A DNA stretch of 64,000 nucleotides from an uncultured beta proteobacterium (GCA_903821335.1 CAIJKV010000205.1:1-64000), one strand, 5' to 3'; positions 19,352-30,821 are shown, counted from the first letter of the stretch. Numbers and translations: made by a program. Notes: generated from the letters alone by a model not told the origin.

Positions 19352-20515
19352 TCAGTTCAATACAATCATGACCAGGGTGCTGTCGCCCGTCTGAACGAGA
19401 ATACCCTGCTGGGTTGCCTGCACAGGAGCACGCACCGCTCCGCCACCTACCGTAATACGTGCGACCAGGCGCCCATCATCGGGGGCCAGGAAATGCACAA
19501 AACCATCGTAATCACCAAATGCAACAGCTTGCGGGAGCACTCCTGGGCTGGTCAGCTTGCGATGCTGCAAGGCGTCTTGTTTCCAGGCCACATTGCCGTT
19601 TTGCAGGCTAAAAGCCGTGACGACGTCACTTTGGTTCGGGGCGTAGGCCTGACGGGCGTCAATCGCCAGCCCGACCGTACTTGAATAGTCTTTGCTCCAG
19701 GCCGGACGCCCGCCCGCTGAGACGTCAAAGCAGGTGATCCGTCCCTGGTACGCCACCGCGCACAGCAATGGACCGACAATCGCCGGAGAACCCACCACGT
19801 CATTGACGCGCTCAAGGTCTGTCGAGCCTTTCGGCGTCGCGACAATGCCTTCCCATTGCACATCGCCTGAACCCGCATTGATGGCGATCATCTTGCCACC
19901 CGGGATGCCGGTAATCACCAACCCCTCAGTCATGATCATGCGTGAGGGCGCCCGCAAGGCCAGAGCCGGACCTGGCCGCTGCACGTTCCAGATACGTTCG
20001 CCGGTCTGTGCATTGAAAGCCTGGATCCGGTAGTCGCCACTGCGCACGACCACGACACCGAAGCCCACCACCGGCGGCACCGAGACCTCACTGGCGGCCT
20101 TGCTTTTCCATTTGACCTGACCCGTTTCATCCAGAGCGACAATCATGCCGTCCTGCGTCACCACGGCGGTCGTCGTGCCGTCGCTCCCCACGCCGGCGGA
20201 CAATTTGCCGTCGACTTTGATCGTCCAGATGGCAGCGCCCGTCGCCAGTTCATACTTACCGACGGCGCCATCGACAGCGGCTGCATACACGCTGTCACGC
20301 ACGATCATGGGGGCGAAACCAATGCTGGTTCCGCGACCCACCGGCGCGCGCCAGCCAATCTGAACCGACAGGCCGGCGTCAAAGGGTTTCAGGGGCACGG
20401 GATCGTTACGGCCGTCATCACCGCTAAAAACCGAGCAACCCGCCGCCAGGGACAGGAGCACGGCCGTTACACCAAGACGCAAGAATCGTACGCTGGACTG
20501 TCGCAACATGGTCAT
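19352..20515 (-). CDS. bamB: Outer membrane assembly lipoprotein BamB
   Basis: BamB is the beta-propeller lipoprotein of the BAM outer-membrane protein insertion complex. The 387-residue protein has a signal peptide with lipobox LAAGC (lipidated Cys27). It is followed by PQQ-type propeller repeats such as GAAIWTIKVDGKLSAGV, GQVKWKSKAASEVSVPP, GERIWNVQRPGPALAL and GNVAWKQDALQHRKLTSP. Its ATG overlaps the yfgM stop (ATGA), and der follows after 3 bp, so all three are probably co-translated. Confidence 0.95.
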   Translation of the reverse strand: MTMLRQSSVRFLRLGVTAVLLSLAAGCSVFSGDDGRNDPVPLKPFDAGLSVQIGWRAPVGRGTSIGFAPMIVRDSVYAAAVDGAVGKYELATGAAIWTIKVDGKLSAGVGSDGTTTAVVTQDGMIVALDETGQVKWKSKAASEVSVPPVVGFGVVVVRSGDYRIQAFNAQTGERIWNVQRPGPALALRAPSRMIMTEGLVITGIPGGKMIAINAGSGDVQWEGIVATPKGSTDLERVNDVVGSPAIVGPLLCAVAYQGRITCFDVSAGGRPAWSKDYSSTVGLAIDARQAYAPNQSDVVTAFSLQNGNVAWKQDALQHRKLTSPGVLPQAVAFGDYDGFVHFLAPDDGRLVARITVGGGAVRAPVQATQQGILVQTGDSTLVMIVLN

Positions 20516-21150
20516 GTTCCAAGAGCATCAAGTTTGAGTTTGACAACAGGAGTCAGGGGGCTGGCTGCGCCAAGCGCCTCAATTGACTGCACCCAGGCCT
20601 TGCGCGCCTCTGCGGCTTTACCCTGAGCGAAAAGGATATCACCGCGACGATCGGCAAACAGCCCCAGAAAGGGTGCGGGTGGATTATTGAGTTGCGCCAG
20701 CGCGGCGTCATAGTCTTTCTGATCAAACATCAGCCCGGCAAGCCGCAGGCGCGCGACGGGTGTCAGAGCCGGATGATTGGTCTTGACCAGCCATTCAAGC
20801 TGTGCACGCGCAGCCACCTGATCATCACGTGCCTGCAGTGCCGAAGCGGCCACCAGCGCACCACGCGCGGCATAGTCGGTGGTCGCGTATTCATCACGCA
20901 GTGTCTTGATCGCAGCATTAATGCGCGCGACAGACTCGTCACCCTGCTGATGGCTCGCGTCTTCAAGGGCTTCAAAATAGCCACGCGCCTGCGCGGCCTG
21001 ATGACCCTGGTACCACTGCCAGCCACGCCAGCCACCGAGGATCACCATCGCGATCACCAGGGCCGTGAGCACCGCGGTGCCATACTTGGCCCACCAGGCG
21101 CGCAACTGGTCTATCTGCTCTTGTTCTTGGAGGTCGTAAGCCATACTCAT
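20512..21150 (-). CDS. YfgM-like tetratricopeptide membrane protein
   Basis: The 212-residue protein has a cytoplasmic N-terminus (YDLQEQEQIDQLRAWWAKYG), one transmembrane helix (AVLTALVIAMVILGGWRGW) and a periplasmic helical domain with TPR-like repeats. This matches YfgM, an inner-membrane protein associated with the SecYEG translocon and the periplasmic chaperone network. The start is the ATG at 21150, overlapping the hisS TGA by one base. The TTG used by the track is 3 nt upstream. The position between hisS and bamB is the conserved location for this family. Confidence 0.87.
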   Translation of the reverse strand: MSMAYDLQEQEQIDQLRAWWAKYGTAVLTALVIAMVILGGWRGWQWYQGHQAAQARGYFEALEDASHQQGDESVARINAAIKTLRDEYATTDYAARGALVAASALQARDDQVAARAQLEWLVKTNHPALTPVARLRLAGLMFDQKDYDAALAQLNNPPAPFLGLFADRRGDILFAQGKAAEARKAWVQSIEALGAASPLTPVVKLKLDALGT

Positions 21151-22439
21151 CAAACCTTATCTTTCAGAAAAGCCACTAGCCCATCCAGGGGCACTTGCTG
21201 CTGCGCGGAATCAGTCGACACCTCTGCCGCACGCAACATCTTGACCGAGGCCACCCCTGCGGCCAGTTCGTCGCCTGCAAGAATAACCGCAATCGCCGCC
21301 GCGCTTGTGTCGGCACGCTTGAACTGAGACTTGAAGCTACCCGTTCCTGCATGCACGATCACCGCAACACCCGCATCGCGCAACGATTCAGCAATGGTTG
21401 CCGCCCGCCGCTGGGCCTCGTCACCCTGATGCACGATATAAACGTCACATTCAGGAACAGTAACCGCAGGTGTGTACTGATCCCACAAATCCAGCAGACG
21501 TTCCATGCCAATGGCAAATCCAACCGCAGGGTTAGGCTTGCCACCGAGCAATTCAACCAGACCATCGTAGCGCCCGCCGCCACAAACTGTTGCCTGTGCA
21601 CCCAGTTTGTCGGTCATCCACTCGAACACCGTCAGATTGTAGTAGTCCAGGCCCCTGACCATGCGCGGATTCAGTTGATAACGGATGCCGGCATCGTCGA
21701 GCCTGGCGCATACGGCGTCAAAGTGAGCACGTGAAGCGACGCCAAGGAAGTCAAACAGCCTGGGCGCGGCGTCGGCCATGGCCTGCATCGCAGGGTTCTT
21801 GGTGTCGAGCACCCTGAGGGGGTTGGTGTACAGCCGGCGCAATCCATCTTCATCGAGGACGTCACGATGCTGCTCAAGGTGGGTAATCAAGGCGGCGCGA
21901 TGCGCCGCGCGCTCATCGGCCTGACCAAGCGAATTGATCTCGAGGCGCATATCAGTGATGCCCAGCAGCTTCCATAGCCTGGCCACCATGACGATCATCT
22001 CGGCATCGATGTCGGGCCCGGCCATGGCCAGCGCTTCGACGTCGATCTGATGAAATTGGCGATAGCGACCGCGTTGCGGGCGTTCATGACGAAAAACCGG
22101 GCCCATCGCGTAGACACGCTGCGGGCGGTCATACAGCAGGTTGTGCTCAATGCTTGCGCGCACCATGCCGGCCGTGAATTCGGGACGCATCGTCAGCGAT
22201 TCACCGTTCAAGGCATCGGTGAACGTGTACATTTCTTTTTCAACAATATCGGTGACCTCACCAATACCGCGGGCAAATAGACGGGTGTGCTCAAGCACGG
22301 GCGTGCGCATGTTGCGGTAGCCGTAGGACTGCAACCAGTCACGCACGATTTGCTCGAGCGGCTCCCAGCGCGCAGTGCCGCCTGGGAGCGCATCGTTCAT
22401 TCCGCGAATGGCGGTAACTTTTGAAAAAGCTTGTGTCAT
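21150..22439 (-). CDS. hisS: Histidyl-tRNA synthetase
   Basis: HisS charges tRNA-His. It is a class II synthetase of 429 residues from the ATG at 22439 ([20 protein letters not shown]). The track ORF adds 13 N-terminal residues that the family lacks. Motif 2 reads [20 protein letters not shown]. Histidine-specific motifs are present ([29 protein letters not shown]), as is motif 3 ([10 protein letters not shown]), and the C-terminal anticodon-binding domain follows. It lies between ispG and yfgM. Confidence 0.97.
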   Translation of the reverse strand: MTQAFSKVTAIRGMNDALPGGTARWEPLEQIVRDWLQSYGYRNMRTPVLEHTRLFARGIGEVTDIVEKEMYTFTDALNGESLTMRPEFTAGMVRASIEHNLLYDRPQRVYAMGPVFRHERPQRGRYRQFHQIDVEALAMAGPDIDAEMIVMVARLWKLLGITDMRLEINSLGQADERAAHRAALITHLEQHRDVLDEDGLRRLYTNPLRVLDTKNPAMQAMADAAPRLFDFLGVASRAHFDAVCARLDDAGIRYQLNPRMVRGLDYYNLTVFEWMTDKLGAQATVCGGGRYDGLVELLGGKPNPAVGFAIGMERLLDLWDQYTPAVTVPECDVYIVHQGDEAQRRAATIAESLRDAGVAVIVHAGTGSFKSQFKRADTSAAAIAVILAGDELAAGVASVKMLRAAEVSTDSAQQQVPLDGLVAFLKDKV

Positions 22440-22487
22440 GTGTAAAAACTGAAGGGATGGCGGAATGTGAGCCGTCATGGAAAGACG

Positions 22488-23786
22488 CTAAACAACCTGG
22501 GTCGTGCCATAGCGGCGTGCAACGTAATCTTGAACAATGGCCTGGAACTCTTGGGCAATATTGTCACCCTTGAGTGTCACGCTACGCTGGCCATCGACGA
22601 ACACCGGCGCGGCAGGTACCTCGCCAGTGCCGGGAAGACTGATACCAATGTCAGCATGACGACTTTCACCCGGGCCATTGACCACGCAACCCATCACGGC
22701 CACGTTCATGCTTTCAACCCCGGGATATTGCGTTTTCCAGATTGGCATCTGCAGACGCAAATAGGTCTGGATACTGTCGGCGAGTTCCTGGAATACGGTA
22801 CTACTGGTGCGACCGCAACCAGGGCAGGCAACCACCATCGGGGTAAAGGCGCGTAGCCCCATGGTCTGGAGGATTTCTTGCCCGACGACGACTTCGCGGC
22901 ACCGGTCACCGCCTGGCTCGGGCGTCAGGGAAATACGGATCGTGTCGCCAATACCTTCCTGCAGCAGCACAGACAGCGCAGCGGTCGAGGCCACGATGCC
23001 CTTGCTACCCATGCCGGCCTCGGTCAGGCCCAGGTGTAACGGATAATCACAACGTGCCGCCAGGTCACGGTAGACTGCGATCAGGTCCTGCACGTGGCTG
23101 ACCTTGCACGACAGGATAATTGCGTCACCAGGCAGACCCAGTTCTTCGGCACGCTGCGCATTGCTGATGGCGGACACGACCAGCGCGTCGCGCATGACCG
23201 CTTGCGCGTCACGGGGCACGGCCATTTTGCTGTTGTCGTCCATCATGCGGGCGAGCAGTTCGTGGTCAAGACTGCCCCAGTTGACACCAATGCGAACAGG
23301 CTTTTTATGCTGGCAAGCGACTTCAATCATCTGCGCAAAATTGTCATCACGCCGTTTACCGCCCCCCATGTTGCCGGGGTTGATACGATATTTCGACAAG
23401 GCTTGGGCACAATCGGGAAACTGCGTGAGCAACTTGTGCCCGTTGTAGTGGAAGTCTCCGCAAAGCGGCACCGACACACCCATGCGATCAAGGTGCTCAC
23501 GGATGGCTGCGACCTCTCGGGCGGCTTCCGGTGTGTTGACGGTGATCCGGACCATTTCAGACCCGGCCAGTGCCAGTTCCTTGACCTGGATGGCGGTCGC
23601 CACCGCGTCGGCCGTATCGGTATTGGTCATGGACTGAACCATGACGGGCGCACCGCCACCCACGATCACCTGACGGTTACCCCAGGCAATCTTGACAGCA
23701 CGGGTACCGTGACGGGCACCAGGACCCACCACGACGCCCGACGAGGGCGCCAACGATGCCGCCAACTGGGTCACCGGCCGTGTCAT
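22488..23786 (-). CDS. ispG: 4-hydroxy-3-methylbut-2-enyl-diphosphate synthase IspG (GcpE)
   Basis: IspG is the Fe-S enzyme that converts methylerythritol cyclodiphosphate to HMBPP in the MEP isoprenoid pathway. The 432-residue protein has the TIM-barrel start ([18 protein letters not shown]) and C-terminal cluster ligands in [14 protein letters not shown] and [19 protein letters not shown]. It includes the proteobacterial insert after about residue 260. Its ATG overlaps the rodZ-like stop by 4 bp. Confidence 0.97.
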   Translation of the reverse strand: MTRPVTQLAASLAPSSGVVVGPGARHGTRAVKIAWGNRQVIVGGGAPVMVQSMTNTDTADAVATAIQVKELALAGSEMVRITVNTPEAAREVAAIREHLDRMGVSVPLCGDFHYNGHKLLTQFPDCAQALSKYRINPGNMGGGKRRDDNFAQMIEVACQHKKPVRIGVNWGSLDHELLARMMDDNSKMAVPRDAQAVMRDALVVSAISNAQRAEELGLPGDAIILSCKVSHVQDLIAVYRDLAARCDYPLHLGLTEAGMGSKGIVASTAALSVLLQEGIGDTIRISLTPEPGGDRCREVVVGQEILQTMGLRAFTPMVVACPGCGRTSSTVFQELADSIQTYLRLQMPIWKTQYPGVESMNVAVMGCVVNGPGESRHADIGISLPGTGEVPAAPVFVDGQRSVTLKGDNIAQEFQAIVQDYVARRYGTTQVV

Positions 23787-24268
23787 TTACGAAGCCCCAG
23801 CAACCATTCAGGAACCCAGGCCTGGGGAACAAGCCCCTGAGACACGGCAACCCCGGCAGCAACCAGCACGACCGCCACGATCAGCAATATCCAGCCCGAC
23901 GAACTGGGACGGCGATCTGTTTCAGTCACTTTGATTGAGCGCGTGGAAGTATGGTTGGCAATACCGCCGTGGACCTGACCGATGTAGGGACGCAGCGCGT
24001 TTTCCAGACCCGCCGGGTTGACAGCAAGCAGGCGAGCGTAATTTTTGACCAGAGATTTAAGTGCAAGCCCACGGGGCAGATCGTCCCAACGTTCAGATTC
24101 GAGTGCGTCGATGTTGCGTGCGGGAAACTTCAGCCGTGCGGAAACGTCGTCGAGTGACCAGCCTTTGGATATTCGCACCGCGCGCAGGGAACCTGCCGTC
24201 GTGACGGGTTCTGAAGGTGAAGGAGGCGACTCGGTGCGCAACGGGGAATTCAGGTCAACATCGCTCAT
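23783..24268 (-). CDS. Short RodZ-like helix-turn-helix membrane protein
   Basis: The 161-residue protein has a cytoplasmic HTH_25 domain (about residues 26-95: [40 protein letters not shown]), a basic linker, one transmembrane helix ([19 protein letters not shown]) and only about 18 residues beyond it. Full RodZ, which links MreB to the cell-wall machinery, has a periplasmic DUF4115 domain and about 337 residues in E. coli. That domain is absent here. Both ends overlap neighbours by 4 bp (rlmN and ispG), so the short form is not an obvious frameshift remnant. The genomic position is that of rodZ. Confidence 0.8.
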   Translation of the reverse strand: MSDVDLNSPLRTESPPSPSEPVTTAGSLRAVRISKGWSLDDVSARLKFPARNIDALESERWDDLPRGLALKSLVKNYARLLAVNPAGLENALRPYIGQVHGGIANHTSTRSIKVTETDRRPSSSGWILLIVAVVLVAAGVAVSQGLVPQAWVPEWLLGLRK

Positions 24269-25452
24269 GGACGAATCTCTTTAATTGGAATCGATGTTTT
24301 CATAGTCAATTTTTCGCGCAATCGGGTGCGATCCTTGACCTCGCCGGCGAGTTGTCCGCAGGCGGCATCGATATCGTCACCGCGCGTCTTGCGCACAGTG
24401 GTCACAATGCCCGCGTCCATCAGTTGCTGGGAGAAAGCACGAATGCGGTTTGCCGGGGAACGTAGTAACCCTGAACCCGGAAACGGATTGAAGGGAATGA
24501 GGTTCAACTTGCAGCGCACACGCCGGGCGATCTGGATCAGCTCGCGCGCATGCTGATCCGTATCGTTCACGCCGTCGAGCATCACGTATTCAAACGTAAT
24601 GAAATCCCGGGGTGCAAATTCAAGATACCGCTCACAGGCAGCAAGCAATTCGACCAGCGGATACTTCTTGTTCAGGGGCACCAACTGGTCGCGCAGCGCG
24701 TCGTTGGGCGCATGCAGCGATACCGCGAGCGCCACCGGGCAATCTTGCGAGAGCCGGTCCATCATGGGGACGACGCCGGAGGTGGACACGGTGACACGGC
24801 GGCGGGACAAACCATAGGCATTGTCATCGAGCATCAGCCTGACGGCCGCCAGCACCGGTTCGTAGTTGAGCAGGGGTTCGCCCATGCCCATCATCACCAC
24901 GTTACTGATCGCGCGCGGGTCTGGCGATGCCAGGGCGTGACCAGCCGGAGCATTGCCAACCTGGACGTTGCCCGCTGCTTCCAGGCGCGCCGAGCCGGCA
25001 TCTTGCATCAGGACGTTCTTGGCAAACCAGAGCTGGCCAATAATTTCGGCAGTGGTCAGGTTGCGGTTAAAACCCTGATGCCCGGTCGAGCAAAACCTGC
25101 AGCCCACGTTACACCCAGCCTGGCTGGATATGCAGAGAGTGCCACGGTCGTCTTCGGGTATGAAGACTGACTCGATCGCGTTGCCCTGCCCCACGTCGAA
25201 CAGCCACTTGCGTGTACCGTCGGTCGAACGCTGCTGGGTCAGTACGGTGGGCGCCTGCACGACGCAATGCTGGCCGAGCTGCGCGCGAAATTCGCGTGCG
25301 AGATCGGTCATTTCATCAAACTGGCTCACGCCACGCTGATGCACCCATCTTTGCAACTGCCGGGCACGAAACGGCTTGCCCCCCCACTGCCCAACCAATT
25401 GGGTCAGCGCAGGGGCGTCGAGCCCAAGCAGGTTGATTGGATCAGCGTGCAT
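24265..25452 (-). CDS. rlmN: Dual-specificity 23S rRNA/tRNA methyltransferase RlmN
   Basis: RlmN is a radical SAM enzyme that makes 2-methyladenosine at 23S rRNA A2503 and tRNA A37. The 395-residue protein has the cluster motif CxxxCxxC in [19 protein letters not shown], the [13 protein letters not shown]-site motif, and the resolving cysteine region in [10 protein letters not shown] near the C-terminus. It follows ndk by 30 bp and overlaps the rodZ-like gene by 4 bp. A short internal segment (about residues 150-175, rich in A, G and N) is longer than in E. coli. Confidence 0.96.
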   Translation of the reverse strand: MHADPINLLGLDAPALTQLVGQWGGKPFRARQLQRWVHQRGVSQFDEMTDLAREFRAQLGQHCVVQAPTVLTQQRSTDGTRKWLFDVGQGNAIESVFIPEDDRGTLCISSQAGCNVGCRFCSTGHQGFNRNLTTAEIIGQLWFAKNVLMQDAGSARLEAAGNVQVGNAPAGHALASPDPRAISNVVMMGMGEPLLNYEPVLAAVRLMLDDNAYGLSRRRVTVSTSGVVPMMDRLSQDCPVALAVSLHAPNDALRDQLVPLNKKYPLVELLAACERYLEFAPRDFITFEYVMLDGVNDTDQHARELIQIARRVRCKLNLIPFNPFPGSGLLRSPANRIRAFSQQLMDAGIVTTVRKTRGDDIDAACGQLAGEVKDRTRLREKLTMKTSIPIKEIRP

Positions 25453-25482
25453 GCGGTGAGAGACACGAGCCAGTGAGCCGGA

Positions 25483-25908
25483 TCAACGGCTGTGAATGCT
25501 GATTTCGGGGAAGAAAAAGGCAATTTCGGCAGCAGCGGTTTCGGGCGCGTCTGAGCCGTGCACGGCGTTTGCGTCGATGCTGTCGGCGAAATCAGCACGG
25601 ATCGTGCCTTTTTCTGCTTTCTTGGGATCAGTCGCACCCATCAGGTCACGGTTTTTCTGGATGGCGCCCACGCCCTCGAGGGCCTGGACAAACACCGGAC
25701 CGGAAATCATGAAATCAACCAAGTCCTTGAAGAAAGGACGTGCACTGTGAACGGCGTAGAAACGCTCAGCATCGGCACGTGACAGTTGGCGCAACTGGGC
25801 AGCCACCACTTTCAGGCCGGCTTGTTCAAAGCGGGCAACGATCTGACCAATGACGTTCTTGGCAACTGCGTCGGGCTTGATGATCGACAGGGTACGTTCG
25901 ACTGACAT
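25483..25908 (-). CDS. ndk: Nucleoside diphosphate kinase
   Basis: Ndk transfers the gamma-phosphate of ATP to nucleoside diphosphates through a phosphohistidine. The ATG at 25908 gives the canonical 141-residue protein ([20 protein letters not shown]), with the active-site histidine in [16 protein letters not shown]. The track ORF adds four residues. It is the first gene of the long minus-strand run leading to purA and is divergent from valS across 158 bp. Confidence 0.97.
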   Translation of the reverse strand: MSVERTLSIIKPDAVAKNVIGQIVARFEQAGLKVVAAQLRQLSRADAERFYAVHSARPFFKDLVDFMISGPVFVQALEGVGAIQKNRDLMGATDPKKAEKGTIRADFADSIDANAVHGSDAPETAAAEIAFFFPEISIHSR

Positions 25909-26066
25909 GTAAAACTCCAATAATTCTCAATAAAAACATGGACTTTGACCAAGTCCACCGTAACCCGGCATTCTAGCACGGCGCATAAACCCACAACATC
26001 CTAAAATAGAGGGCTTTTACTGCTTCCCCCCTGGGAAGACGCACGGACTTTTCTGCGGATATTCTG

Positions 26067-28943
26067 ATGAACCAACCGAACCATACCCCTGACGGCGAAC
26101 TTTCCAAGAGTTTCGAGCCAGCCACCCTTGAGGCGCACTGGTACGACGAATGGGAACGGCGGGGCTATTTTGCTGCCGGGCAACATGTACATGGGAGCGC
26201 GGCCACAGGCGCCCCCTATGCCATCCAGTTTCCGCCGCCCAACGTGACAGGCACCCTGCACATGGGCCATGCGTTTAACCAGACCATCATGGATGGCCTG
26301 GTGCGCTACCACCGCATGCTGGGTGATGACACCGTGTTCGTGCCTGGCACCGATCACGCCGGCATTGCTACGCAGATCGTCGTCGAGCGTCAGCTTGACG
26401 CCCAGAAACTGTCCCGGCATGACCTCGGTCGCAAGGCCTTTGTCGAAAAAGTATGGGAATGGAAAGAGCTTTCCGGCAACACCATCACCAGCCAGGTACG
26501 TCGGCTGGGGGCATCTGCCGACTGGCCACGTGAATATTTCACGATGGATCCCCAGATGTCGACCGGCGTGGTCGAAACCTTCGTACGCCTGCACCAGCAA
26601 GGACTGATTTACCGCGGCAAGCGCCTGGTGAACTGGGATCCGTTGTTGATGACCGCGGTGTCCGACCTGGAAGTGCTGTCGGTTGAAACCGAGAGCCACC
26701 TCTGGCACATCCGCTACCCCTTTGCGCAGGGCCCTCAGACCATCACGCTCGAGGACGGCACCACCGAAACGATCACAGGCATGACGGTGGCCACCACCCG
26801 GCCTGAAACCATGCTGGGCGATAACGCCGTCTGCGTGCATCCCGACGACATGCGTTACCGTCATCTGGTTGGGAAAATGCTTGTTCTTCCCTTGTGCGGC
26901 CGCCAGATTCCCATCATTGCCGATGACTTTGTCGACCCGGCCTTCGGCACGGGTTGCGTCAAAATCACGGGCGCCCACGATTTCAACGACTACGCCTGCG
27001 CCATGCGTCATCAGTTGCCGCTGATCGTGATCTTTACGCTTGACGCCCACGTCAACGACCAGGCGCCGGTCCAGTTCCGCGGGCTGGACCGCGATGCCGC
27101 GCGCAAGGCTGTCGTGGCCGAGCTCGTGCAGCAAGGCTACATGGTCAAGATTGACCCACACAAAATGATGCAGCCGCGCGGCGACCGCAGTGGCGCGGTG
27201 CTTGAGCCCATGCTGACCGATCAGTGGTTTGTCGCAATGAGCAAGCCCGCCCCCGCCGATACCCTGCACCCCGGCCAGAGCATTACCGAGGTCGCACTTG
27301 AGGTCGTCGCCAAGGGCGACATCCAGTTCTTTCCGCAAAACTGGACGACGACCTACAACCAGTGGCTCGAGAACATCCAGGACTGGTGTATCTCACGCCA
27401 ACTGTGGTGGGGTCACCAGATTCCGGCCTGGTACAGCGAGTGCGGGCAGGTCTTTGTCGCACGCACCGAAGAAGAGGCTACGGTGCAGGCGCGCGCAGCA
27501 GGGGTCACCGGGGCTCTTCAGCGCGACCCGGATGTGCTCGACACCTGGTTCTCGTCAGCGCTGGTTCCGTTCACGACCTTTGGCTGGCCCCAAACCACCC
27601 CGGATCTGCAGAAATATCTGCCTTCCAGCGTCCTGGTCACGGGCTTTGACATCATCTTCTTCTGGGTCGCGCGCATGGTGATGATGACCACGCACCTGAC
27701 CGGCCAGGTTCCCTTCAAGCACGTCTACGTGCATGGCCTGATCCGTGATGCCGAAGGCCAGAAAATGAGCAAATCCAAGGGCAACACCCTGGATCCGGTT
27801 GACCTGATCGATGGGGTGGACCTGGAGACCCTGGTTGGCAAGCGCACCTTCGGGTTGATGAATCCCAAGCAGGCGGACGCGATCGAAAAATCGACGCGCA
27901 AACAGTTCCCGGATGGCATTCCTGCCTTTGGCACCGACGCCCTGCGCTTCACGATGGCCGCCTACGCCAGCCTTGGGCGCAACATCAACTTCGACCTGAA
28001 ACGCTGCGAAGGTTATCGCAACTTCTGCAACAAACTCTGGAACGCCACCCGGTTTGTGCTGATGAACACCGAAGGTCAGGATCTGGCTGCGGTCGACGCT
28101 TCGGCGCAAAGCTTTGTGGATCGCTGGATCATCAGTGAACTGCAGCAACTCGAAGCCGATGTCGCCAAGGGATTTGCCGACTATCGTTTCGACAATATCG
28201 CCAACGCGCTCTACCGCTTTGTCTGGGATGAATACTGTGACTGGTACCTTGAGCTTGCCAAGGTACAAATCCAGACTGGTACGCCCGACCAGCAGCGCGC
28301 GACCCGTCGCACCCTGATCCGTGTGCTCGAGGCCGTCCTGCGCCTGCTTCACCCGATCATGCCTTTCATCACCGAAGCGCTCTGGCAGAAAGTCTCGCTC
28401 GTGGCAGGTAAACGCACGGCGGACCAGGTTGACAGTGTTTCCGTACAGCCATTTCCTCGCGCCAACATGGCTGCCATCGATCCGGTTGCGTGTACGCAGA
28501 TTGCCTTGCTCAAAGGGCAGATCGAAGCTGTCCGCGCCTTGCGTGGCGAGATGAGCCTGTCGCCCGCCGCACGTGTTCCGCTGGTCGCCCAGGGGCCGCA
28601 GGGCATGCTGCAGCAACACGCGCCTTATCTGGCCGCACTGGCCAAACTGTCGGGCGTCGAGGTCGTCGCGACCTTGCCCGATGATGGCGCACCCGTCCAG
28701 GTCGTGGGTGAAACCCGACTGATGCTGAAAGTGGAAATCGATATCGCCGCTGAATGCATACGACTAGACAAGGAAATTGCCCGTCTGGAAGGCGAAATCA
28801 ACAAGGCCCAGGCCAAGCTGTCGAACGAGTCGTTCGTGGCGCGGGCACCGGTTGCGGTGGTCGAGCAGGAAAAGCTGCGTGTGACCCAATTTGGCGAAAC
28901 ACTGTCGCAAGTTCAAGCGCAACGCGCAAAGCTGGAGCCATAG
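26067..28943 (+). CDS. valS: Valyl-tRNA synthetase
   Basis: ValS is a class Ia synthetase charging tRNA-Val. The 958-residue protein has the HIGH motif as [16 protein letters not shown], the CP1 editing domain ([15 protein letters not shown]), the KMSKS motif ([14 protein letters not shown]), an anticodon-binding domain, and a C-terminal coiled coil ([20 protein letters not shown]). Length and motif order are normal. It stands alone on the plus strand, divergent from ndk and convergent with trmD. A large antisense ORF inside it is a shadow. Confidence 0.98.
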   Translation: MNQPNHTPDGELSKSFEPATLEAHWYDEWERRGYFAAGQHVHGSAATGAPYAIQFPPPNVTGTLHMGHAFNQTIMDGLVRYHRMLGDDTVFVPGTDHAGIATQIVVERQLDAQKLSRHDLGRKAFVEKVWEWKELSGNTITSQVRRLGASADWPREYFTMDPQMSTGVVETFVRLHQQGLIYRGKRLVNWDPLLMTAVSDLEVLSVETESHLWHIRYPFAQGPQTITLEDGTTETITGMTVATTRPETMLGDNAVCVHPDDMRYRHLVGKMLVLPLCGRQIPIIADDFVDPAFGTGCVKITGAHDFNDYACAMRHQLPLIVIFTLDAHVNDQAPVQFRGLDRDAARKAVVAELVQQGYMVKIDPHKMMQPRGDRSGAVLEPMLTDQWFVAMSKPAPADTLHPGQSITEVALEVVAKGDIQFFPQNWTTTYNQWLENIQDWCISRQLWWGHQIPAWYSECGQVFVARTEEEATVQARAAGVTGALQRDPDVLDTWFSSALVPFTTFGWPQTTPDLQKYLPSSVLVTGFDIIFFWVARMVMMTTHLTGQVPFKHVYVHGLIRDAEGQKMSKSKGNTLDPVDLIDGVDLETLVGKRTFGLMNPKQADAIEKSTRKQFPDGIPAFGTDALRFTMAAYASLGRNINFDLKRCEGYRNFCNKLWNATRFVLMNTEGQDLAAVDASAQSFVDRWIISELQQLEADVAKGFADYRFDNIANALYRFVWDEYCDWYLELAKVQIQTGTPDQQRATRRTLIRVLEAVLRLLHPIMPFITEALWQKVSLVAGKRTADQVDSVSVQPFPRANMAAIDPVACTQIALLKGQIEAVRALRGEMSLSPAARVPLVAQGPQGMLQQHAPYLAALAKLSGVEVVATLPDDGAPVQVVGETRLMLKVEIDIAAECIRLDKEIARLEGEINKAQAKLSNESFVARAPVAVVEQEKLRVTQFGETLSQVQAQRAKLEP

Positions 28944-28980
28944 CCGAAGGTCTACACCACGTATCAGCTTGGTATTAGCC

Positions 28981-29080
28981 AGGTACCACGCTAGGTACCA
29001 CGCCACGCATCGCAGTCAGGCACCTCGGCCAGGTACCAAACCAGGCACCACACCACGCATCACAGCCAGGTACCAAGCCA
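28981..29080. repeat. Two-copy 50-bp imperfect tandem repeat downstream of valS
   Basis: Units 28981-29030 and 29031-29080 align over 50 bp with scattered differences. Each is built from smaller AGGTACCA / AGGCACCA-type modules, which start at 28981, 28993, 29018, 29031, 29043 and 29068, giving a nested repeat. A CCACGCATCRCAG block recurs 50 bp apart. It fills the gap between the convergent valS and trmD stop codons. No coding potential was recognised. Confidence 0.85.
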
Positions 29081-29105
29081 CGCACCTTGGCTGCGAACTT
29101 GCCAG

Positions 29106-29870
29106 TCACGCCTGAGAGAGGGTCAGCAGGAACTTTTCGTCGGCCGGCGTCAGGTGCCCCTGCTGGCGGGCACGCGTGAGCAGGTCAGGTCGATTCCTGG
29201 CCGTTAATTGCAATGACTGTTCACGGCGCCAGCGCGCGATGTTTGCATGATTGCCAGACAACAGCACGGCAGGTACCGTCACGCCACTCAGGGTTTCGGG
29301 GCGCGTGAAATGGGGGCTGTCGAGCAACCCCGAAAGCGAGTCCTGGAACGAGTCCTGCAAGGATGAATCACCATGATTCAGTGCGCCCGGCAAAAGCCTG
29401 ACTGCTGCGTCTATCATCGCGATGGCCGGGATTTCACCACCTGTCAGGACAAAATCACCCAAGGACCATTGCTCATCAACGTGTTCGTCGATGAAACGTT
29501 GGTCGATGCCCTCGTAGCGCCCGCAAACAAACACCGCACCGCCAATCGACGACAGACGACTGGCTTGCGCCTGGTCGAAGGGTTTGCCAACAGGGGACAA
29601 GAGAACCACAGGAACCGGCGCAGCGCCAGCGTGCTGGCGGTGCTGCCGGATCGCGGAAACAGCCTGAGACAAGGGCTCGGCCATCATGACCATGCCTGGA
29701 CCGCCGCCGTAGGGACGATCATCGACCGTGCGATGCACGTCATGCGTATAGTCGCGAGGATTCCAGGTGTGCAACGACCAGAGACCCTGTGCGTGGGCAC
29801 GCCCCGTCACGCCGGCATCACGCACCACCTCGAACATATCCGGAAACAAAGTGACGGCATCAATACGCAT
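29106..29870 (-). CDS. trmD: tRNA (guanine-37-N1) methyltransferase TrmD
   Basis: TrmD methylates G37 of tRNAs to prevent frameshifting. The 254-residue SPOUT enzyme starts [16 protein letters not shown] and has [14 protein letters not shown], the trefoil-knot SAM site ([35 protein letters not shown]) and a C-terminal helical domain ([17 protein letters not shown]). It follows rimM by 14 bp. The rplS gene that normally follows trmD is not present downstream. Confidence 0.97.
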   Translation of the reverse strand: MRIDAVTLFPDMFEVVRDAGVTGRAHAQGLWSLHTWNPRDYTHDVHRTVDDRPYGGGPGMVMMAEPLSQAVSAIRQHRQHAGAAPVPVVLLSPVGKPFDQAQASRLSSIGGAVFVCGRYEGIDQRFIDEHVDEQWSLGDFVLTGGEIPAIAMIDAAVRLLPGALNHGDSSLQDSFQDSLSGLLDSPHFTRPETLSGVTVPAVLLSGNHANIARWRREQSLQLTARNRPDLLTRARQQGHLTPADEKFLLTLSQA

Positions 29871-29884
29871 AGGAACGACCCAGG

Positions 29885-30541
29885 CTAGAAATCAATCGGC
29901 CAGTCTGTATCGATTCGACGCGCCTTGATGTCGACATGCTGCACATGCGCCGATACAAAAGGCACCAGTATTTCTACTGGCCGACCTTTCGGATCAAGCA
30001 TGGGAACCGGCTCGGCGCCAGGGGAGACAGGTGAACAGGCGTACCGGTGAACACGCAGCAAGGCATGGGCACCGTTGTCAACGACCTCGTCCACAATGCC
30101 AATCAACACTGAATCGCCAACTGTCGATTCAGTATCATGACCGTACACGTTGCAGCCAACCAGGTCGATCCAATAGAACTCGTCAGCCTTGGCAGCGGGA
30201 AAGTCATGTCGTGAGACATGCACGGTATAGCCCCGCATATTCTCAGCCACATCCCGGTCACCAACGCCTTCGAGATCAGCAACAATCGTCAAGCCCTGCC
30301 TGCGCACTTGCTTGACAACATGCGCACGCAAAGGCGAAACGGATCGTTTGGGATCTGCTGCAACACCGGCTCGCGCTGGAGCGACAGAAGCCGCCAGCCA
30401 CCACACGGGTGCAGTTCGCAGCACGTCAGCCTGCGCGGAATGGGGTTGGATTTTCACCCACCCATGTACGCCATAGGCTGACACAATGCGACCCAGTTCA
30501 ATCAGGTCGTCGGGCGCGCTTACAGCGCCGTTACCAGCCAT
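29885..30541 (-). CDS. rimM: 16S rRNA processing protein RimM
   Basis: RimM assists 30S maturation and binds ribosomal protein S19. The 218-residue protein has the N-terminal RimM barrel ([40 protein letters not shown]) and a C-terminal PRC-barrel ([32 protein letters not shown]). It is longer than E. coli RimM (182) because of inserts between conserved blocks. It sits 19 bp after rpsP and 14 bp before trmD. Confidence 0.96.
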   Translation of the reverse strand: MAGNGAVSAPDDLIELGRIVSAYGVHGWVKIQPHSAQADVLRTAPVWWLAASVAPARAGVAADPKRSVSPLRAHVVKQVRRQGLTIVADLEGVGDRDVAENMRGYTVHVSRHDFPAAKADEFYWIDLVGCNVYGHDTESTVGDSVLIGIVDEVVDNGAHALLRVHRYACSPVSPGAEPVPMLDPKGRPVEILVPFVSAHVQHVDIKARRIDTDWPIDF

Positions 30542-30560
30542 GGCAGTCAGACTGAATCAA

Positions 30561-30821
30561 TCAAGCCGCGGTCGCGACGTTGGCTGAATAATCTTTAACC
30601 AGACGAGCAACAGCCGGCGAAAGCTGCGCACCTACACCGGTCCAGTGCTGGACGCGATCCAGGGCAATGCGAAGGCGCTCTTCGTTTGCATTGGCGACGG
30701 GGTTGTAAAACCCAACTCGCTCAATGAAGCGACCATCGCGGCGATCACGGGAATCGGTCGCAACGAGGTTATAGAACGGACGTTTTTTAGAGCCACCACG
30801 GGCTAAACGAATCACCACCAT
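30561..30821 (-). CDS. rpsP: 30S ribosomal protein S16
   Basis: The ATG at 30821 gives an 86-residue S16 ([36 protein letters not shown]). The track ORF adds 24 spurious residues. An AAGGGA Shine-Dalgarno lies upstream, and a good sigma-70 promoter is found at 30860-30888. It starts the rpsP-rimM-trmD operon. Confidence 0.97.
   Translation of the reverse strand: MVVIRLARGGSKKRPFYNLVATDSRDRRDGRFIERVGFYNPVANANEERLRIALDRVQHWTGVGAQLSPAVARLVKDYSANVATAA

Noticed and set aside
18236-19684. 482-aa plus-strand ORF
   Set aside because: It is antisense to der and bamB, both of which have complete conserved motifs. GC-rich codon bias produces long open antisense frames here.
26001-27338. 445-aa minus-strand ORF opposite valS
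   Set aside because: It is a shadow of the valS reading frame (opposite strand). valS is full length with intact HIGH and KMSKS motifs.
27555-28619. 354-aa minus-strand ORF opposite valS
   Set aside because: It is also a shadow of valS; there is no recognisable domain in the translation.
28764-29006. 80-aa minus-strand ORF ending in the valS-trmD gap, as a possible L19 or small protein
   Set aside because: The sequence (MAWYLAWYLANTKLIR) comes from the tandem repeat and then runs antisense to valS. It has no similarity to ribosomal protein L19.
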